Part shown: one piece after another, positions 61,800-64,000 of the stretch | Position numbering within the stretch: position 1 is the stretch's first letter | Layout of the letters: each line of letters begins with the position of its first letter | Position numbers and translations under genes: made by a program | Assembly (NCBI RefSeq): GCF_019130065.1 | Contig: NZ_JAHSPG010000013.1 | Location: forward strand, 124,001-188,000 | Source: Pinibacter aurantiacus | Lineage (GTDB): Bacteria; Bacteroidota; Bacteroidia; Chitinophagales; Chitinophagaceae | DNA length: 64,000 nt | Direction of reading: 5' to 3' | The notes under the pieces: generated by a model | Databases searched by the model: none | Told to the model about the DNA's origin: nothing | The model's input: only the letters and a program-made list of their open reading frames with translations

Positions 61800-61832
61800 T
61801 GTTGTTAATTTACAACATTATACCTAAATTTG
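61800..61832 (+). promoter_or_regulatory. hipBA promoter overlapped by operator 2
   Basis: TGTTG-TTAATTTA-CAACA (61800-61817) is the second operator. The promoter reads TTG at 61802-61804, 20 bases, then TAAATTTG at 61825-61832, which fits the Bacteroidota TTG / TAnnTTTG consensus. The operator covers the upstream box, so binding of HipB there would block transcription. The first ATG of hipB is 18 bases after the downstream box. Confidence 0.75.
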
Positions 61833-61850
61833 TGGATAATAAACAACAAT

Positions 61851-62156
61851 ATGAGAGCGAAAAGAAAACAAACGTTGTTCCCGCGCTTTCAGAAAACGCT
61901 TGAACAAATGGGCGAAAACATCAGGTTAGCCCGATTACGTCGCAGGTTTACTACTATTCTGGTAGCAGAAAGAGCGGGTATTGATAGAAGTACACTTTAT
62001 CAAATTGAAAAAGGCAGTTCCAGTGTGTCTATCGGAGCTTATTTCAATGTAATGAGAGTTCTTGGGTTACAGGATGACTTCCTGAAGCTTGCTGCGGATG
62101 ACGAGCTTGGCAGGAAATTGCAGGACCTTAAACTGATAAATAAAAACAAAGAGTGA
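61851..62156 (+). CDS. hipB: HipB-like antitoxin, helix-turn-helix
   Basis: This is 101 residues from the ATG at 61851. An in-frame TTG at 61830 lies inside the promoter and is rejected. The XRE helix-turn-helix is at about 20-75 (MGENIRLARLRRRFTTILVA; RAGIDRSTLYQIEKGSSSVS). It neutralises the HipA kinase encoded directly downstream and should repress its own promoter through the two TGTTG-N8-CAACA sites. It overlaps hipA (GTGA), the classic type II toxin-antitoxin arrangement. Confidence 0.9.
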   Translation: MRAKRKQTLFPRFQKTLEQMGENIRLARLRRRFTTILVAERAGIDRSTLYQIEKGSSSVSIGAYFNVMRVLGLQDDFLKLAADDELGRKLQDLKLINKNKE

Positions 62157-63406
62157 GTATTAAGAAGGATATATGGGTGTATGCACATTGGAAGGGAATG
62201 CTGGCGCCGGAATTGGTTGGCATATTGACATTGGAGCAAATTAAAACAAAAAGATCCTTCAGCTTTACTTATGAAAAGCAATGGTTGGACTCTAAAGCGC
62301 AACACCTGCTTGACCCGGATCTATCATGGGGTAGTGGACCACAGTTTCCCGGCACTAAACAGAATTTTGGTGTGTTCCTTGACTCCATGCCTGATACCTG
62401 GGGTAGAACCCTTATGAAGCGCAGAGCTGCCTTGGAGGCAAGTGAGCAGGGTAAAACTGCCCCTGCTTTACATGAACTCGACTTTTTGCTCGGCGTCCAC
62501 GATCAAAGCCGCATGGGTGCACTTCGCTTTAAGACTGATCCGCACGGTGATTTCCTGGACAATAACCTAACTCATCCTACCCCTCCCTGGACAAGTATCT
62601 GCGAATTGCAGCACGGAGCGGCTGTTGTCGAATCGGCCGACGACATTGAAAAGGTTAAAAAATGGCTGACCATGCTAATGGCGCCCGGCTCCTCGCTCGG
62701 AGGAGCACGCCCAAAAGCAAATGTACTTGACGAGCATGGACAGCCATGGATCGCCAAATTCCCTTCAAAGAACGACGAAACAGACAAAGCCGCCTGGGAA
62801 TACCTGGCTTATCGCCACGCGGTAAACGCAGGAATCCAAATGGCGCCTTGTAAACTGCAAAAGATTGCCGGCAAATACCATACTTTTTTTACGCAACGTT
62901 TTGACCGCGAAAAGACTGACCGCATTCACTTCGCTTCCGCAATGACGATGACCGGCAATAATGAAGAAAAATTAAAAGATAATCCGGCATCTTACCTTGA
63001 TATGGCAGAAGTCATCCAATACAACGGAGCCCCCAATCATATAAAGGAAGACCTGCATCAACTATGGAGACGACTTGTTTTTAATATCCTTATTTCCAAT
63101 ACCGATGATCATTTGCGCAATCATGGGTTCCTATTTACAGACCAAGGATGGCGCCTCTCACCCGCTTTTGATATCAACCCTTCCATTGACAAGGCTGGGC
63201 TCGCACTCAATATTGACATGGACAGCAATGCCCTCGATCTATCACTTGCCCGCAGCGTGGGTGAATACTTTAATCTTGATGACAATGAAATGAACCAGAT
63301 AATTGCCGAGGTAACTGCAAGTGTATCTAAATGGCAAATCATTGCCGCTGAGATTGGTATTCCAAGACAGGAACAATTGCTGATGGGTGCCGCATTTAAA
63401 CATTGA
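62153..63406 (+). CDS. hipA: HipA-like serine/threonine kinase toxin
   Basis: This 417-residue kinase starts with GTG overlapping the hipB stop. The N-terminal subdomain (IWVYAHWKGMLAPELVGILT; SFSFTYEKQWLDSKAQHLLD) and the HipA kinase core are present. The glycine-rich nucleotide loop lies in APGSSLGGARPKANVLDEHG. The catalytic motif is SNTDDHLRNHGF and the metal-binding motif SPAFDINPS. HipA toxins phosphorylate aminoacyl-tRNA synthetases (GltX in E. coli) or other targets and cause dormancy; the target here is unknown. All key residues appear intact, so the toxin should be active. Confidence 0.94.
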   Translation: MSIKKDIWVYAHWKGMLAPELVGILTLEQIKTKRSFSFTYEKQWLDSKAQHLLDPDLSWGSGPQFPGTKQNFGVFLDSMPDTWGRTLMKRRAALEASEQGKTAPALHELDFLLGVHDQSRMGALRFKTDPHGDFLDNNLTHPTPPWTSICELQHGAAVVESADDIEKVKKWLTMLMAPGSSLGGARPKANVLDEHGQPWIAKFPSKNDETDKAAWEYLAYRHAVNAGIQMAPCKLQKIAGKYHTFFTQRFDREKTDRIHFASAMTMTGNNEEKLKDNPASYLDMAEVIQYNGAPNHIKEDLHQLWRRLVFNILISNTDDHLRNHGFLFTDQGWRLSPAFDINPSIDKAGLALNIDMDSNALDLSLARSVGEYFNLDDNEMNQIIAEVTASVSKWQIIAAEIGIPRQEQLLMGAAFKH

Positions 63407-63487
63407 TAAAATCAAAGAGCAACTATTACGTGAATTTGTAGTATTGCATCGTACTGACAGCCTGGGGTATTAAGATCTATCCCACAA
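63407..63487. repeat. Right copy of the imperfect direct repeat flanking the fecR fragment and hipBA
   Basis: 63407-63429 matches the copy at 61118-61139, beginning on the base after the hipA stop. A GGGG...TCCCACAA hairpin-like motif lies at about 63464-63487, further from the conserved part than in the left copy. It could be an attachment-site remnant or a duplicated transcription-end region. Confidence 0.55.
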
Positions 63488-64000
63488 TTCCATTCCTAAA
63501 TATTTATCTTGGCAATGTCCTGGTAAACACAAAAAAAAGAACTTGACAAGAAAACACTTTAAGCTGACAACTTGTAAAAATGATGAGCGATATATCCCAT
63601 GGACGAGGCAGGAGTTTGATGACCAACACCAACTTGTTGAATGGAGCAAATATTTGTGACATTGCGGCGCAGGGTTCCAGTTTCTCCTTTATAGGATAAG
63701 CTCCAACCTGTACCATAAAACCATTATCATTTATTGAACTTAAAGGCAGAGCTTCGTCAGCTGCAAAATTATCCAGCGTCTTTTTTGCACGTAGACAAAT
63801 GTCATTTTTTGGAGCGTATTGATGATATACTCTCGTTCCATTTGTTCGAGCGATTTCCCGTTGATTCGGATATGTCCCATTAGCTTCATGCCTTCTTTTG
63901 TAGAAATTCTATACCTGTTTTTCAATTCTTCGACTATTCTCTCCCTATTTCAATGTGACTTAAGTTACAAAAGCTGCGGGCATTCTTTAAATATTAATAT
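63488..64000. other. Non-coding or decayed end of the window
   Basis: No intact gene is supported. On the minus strand (about 63798-63925) a short frame reads GHIRINGKSLEQMEREYIIN, TLQK and then breaks off. This resembles the linker that precedes the Fis-type DNA-binding helix of sigma-54 response regulators (KSLEEIERDYII). It may be the remnant of an RteB/NtrC-like gene; evidence is thin. Confidence 0.35.

Noticed and set aside
61830-61850. Upstream TTG start for hipB
   Set aside because: It lies within the TAAATTTG promoter box and would lie upstream of the likely transcript start; ATG at 61851 is preferred.

Overview
The window comes from a Bacteroidota genome, most likely a soil or plant-associated member of the Chitinophagaceae or a close relative. 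The evidence is the set of SusC/SusD outer-membrane uptake pairs, a FecR anti-sigma protein with an ECF sigma factor, Bacteroides-type conjugation genes (TraE to TraN, RteC, MobABC) and a TAnnTTTG-type promoter. No rRNA, intact tRNA, integrase, CRISPR array or intact insertion sequence was seen.

Layout. (1) 1-20.1 kb, all on the minus strand, is polysaccharide utilisation. It holds a SusC-SusD-SusC run (the last SusC is cut by the window edge), a GH27 alpha-galactosidase, a GH67 alpha-glucuronidase, and a GH43-SusC-SusD operon ending in a hairpin terminator. GH67 plus GH43 points to glucuronoxylan or its oligosaccharides. (2) 20.6-26.7 kb is the mobilisation end of a conjugative element: a MobA-like accessory protein, a MobB relaxase and a MobC/VirD4 coupling protein, with a hairpin-rich candidate oriT just upstream of mobA, a short RadC-like protein and decayed gene ends. 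(3) 27-38 kb is metabolic cargo: an LgoD-like dehydrogenase, an AraC regulator, a MauE/DUF6520-like pair, a TlpA-like thioredoxin, and a SusD / STN-SusC / FecR transport system. (4) 38.5-45.3 kb is a defence island: a type II-short CBASS (CapV phospholipase, DncV-like CD-NTase, E2-like protein) on the minus strand. Divergent to it is a three-gene unit of a sigma-like factor, a small charged helical protein and an ImmA/IrrE metallopeptidase. A broken TIR gene lies at the right side. (5) 45.6-48.2 kb holds an ECF sigma factor, an XRE-type regulator and RteC, whose 5' end looks frameshifted. (6) 48.4-61.1 kb is a collinear tra operon. (7) 61.2-63.4 kb has a FecR fragment that is only the N-terminal domain and a HipBA toxin-antitoxin pair with two matching operators. 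(8) The last 0.6 kb has no intact gene.

How it fits together. The mob genes (21-25 kb) and tra genes (48-61 kb) look like the two halves of one integrative conjugative element carrying about 23 kb of cargo, including CBASS and a whole Sus-type uptake system. The defence island lies between a fecR gene and an ECF sigma gene on the same strand, a pair that is normally adjacent, so it may have inserted there. The most interesting part is the sigma-like / small protein / ImmA-IrrE unit facing the CBASS operon across a 99-bp region rich in inverted repeats. Its layout suggests a protease-triggered transcription switch for CBASS, built differently from the described CapH/CapP repressor-protease pair. 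This is inference from gene context and weak sequence resemblance.
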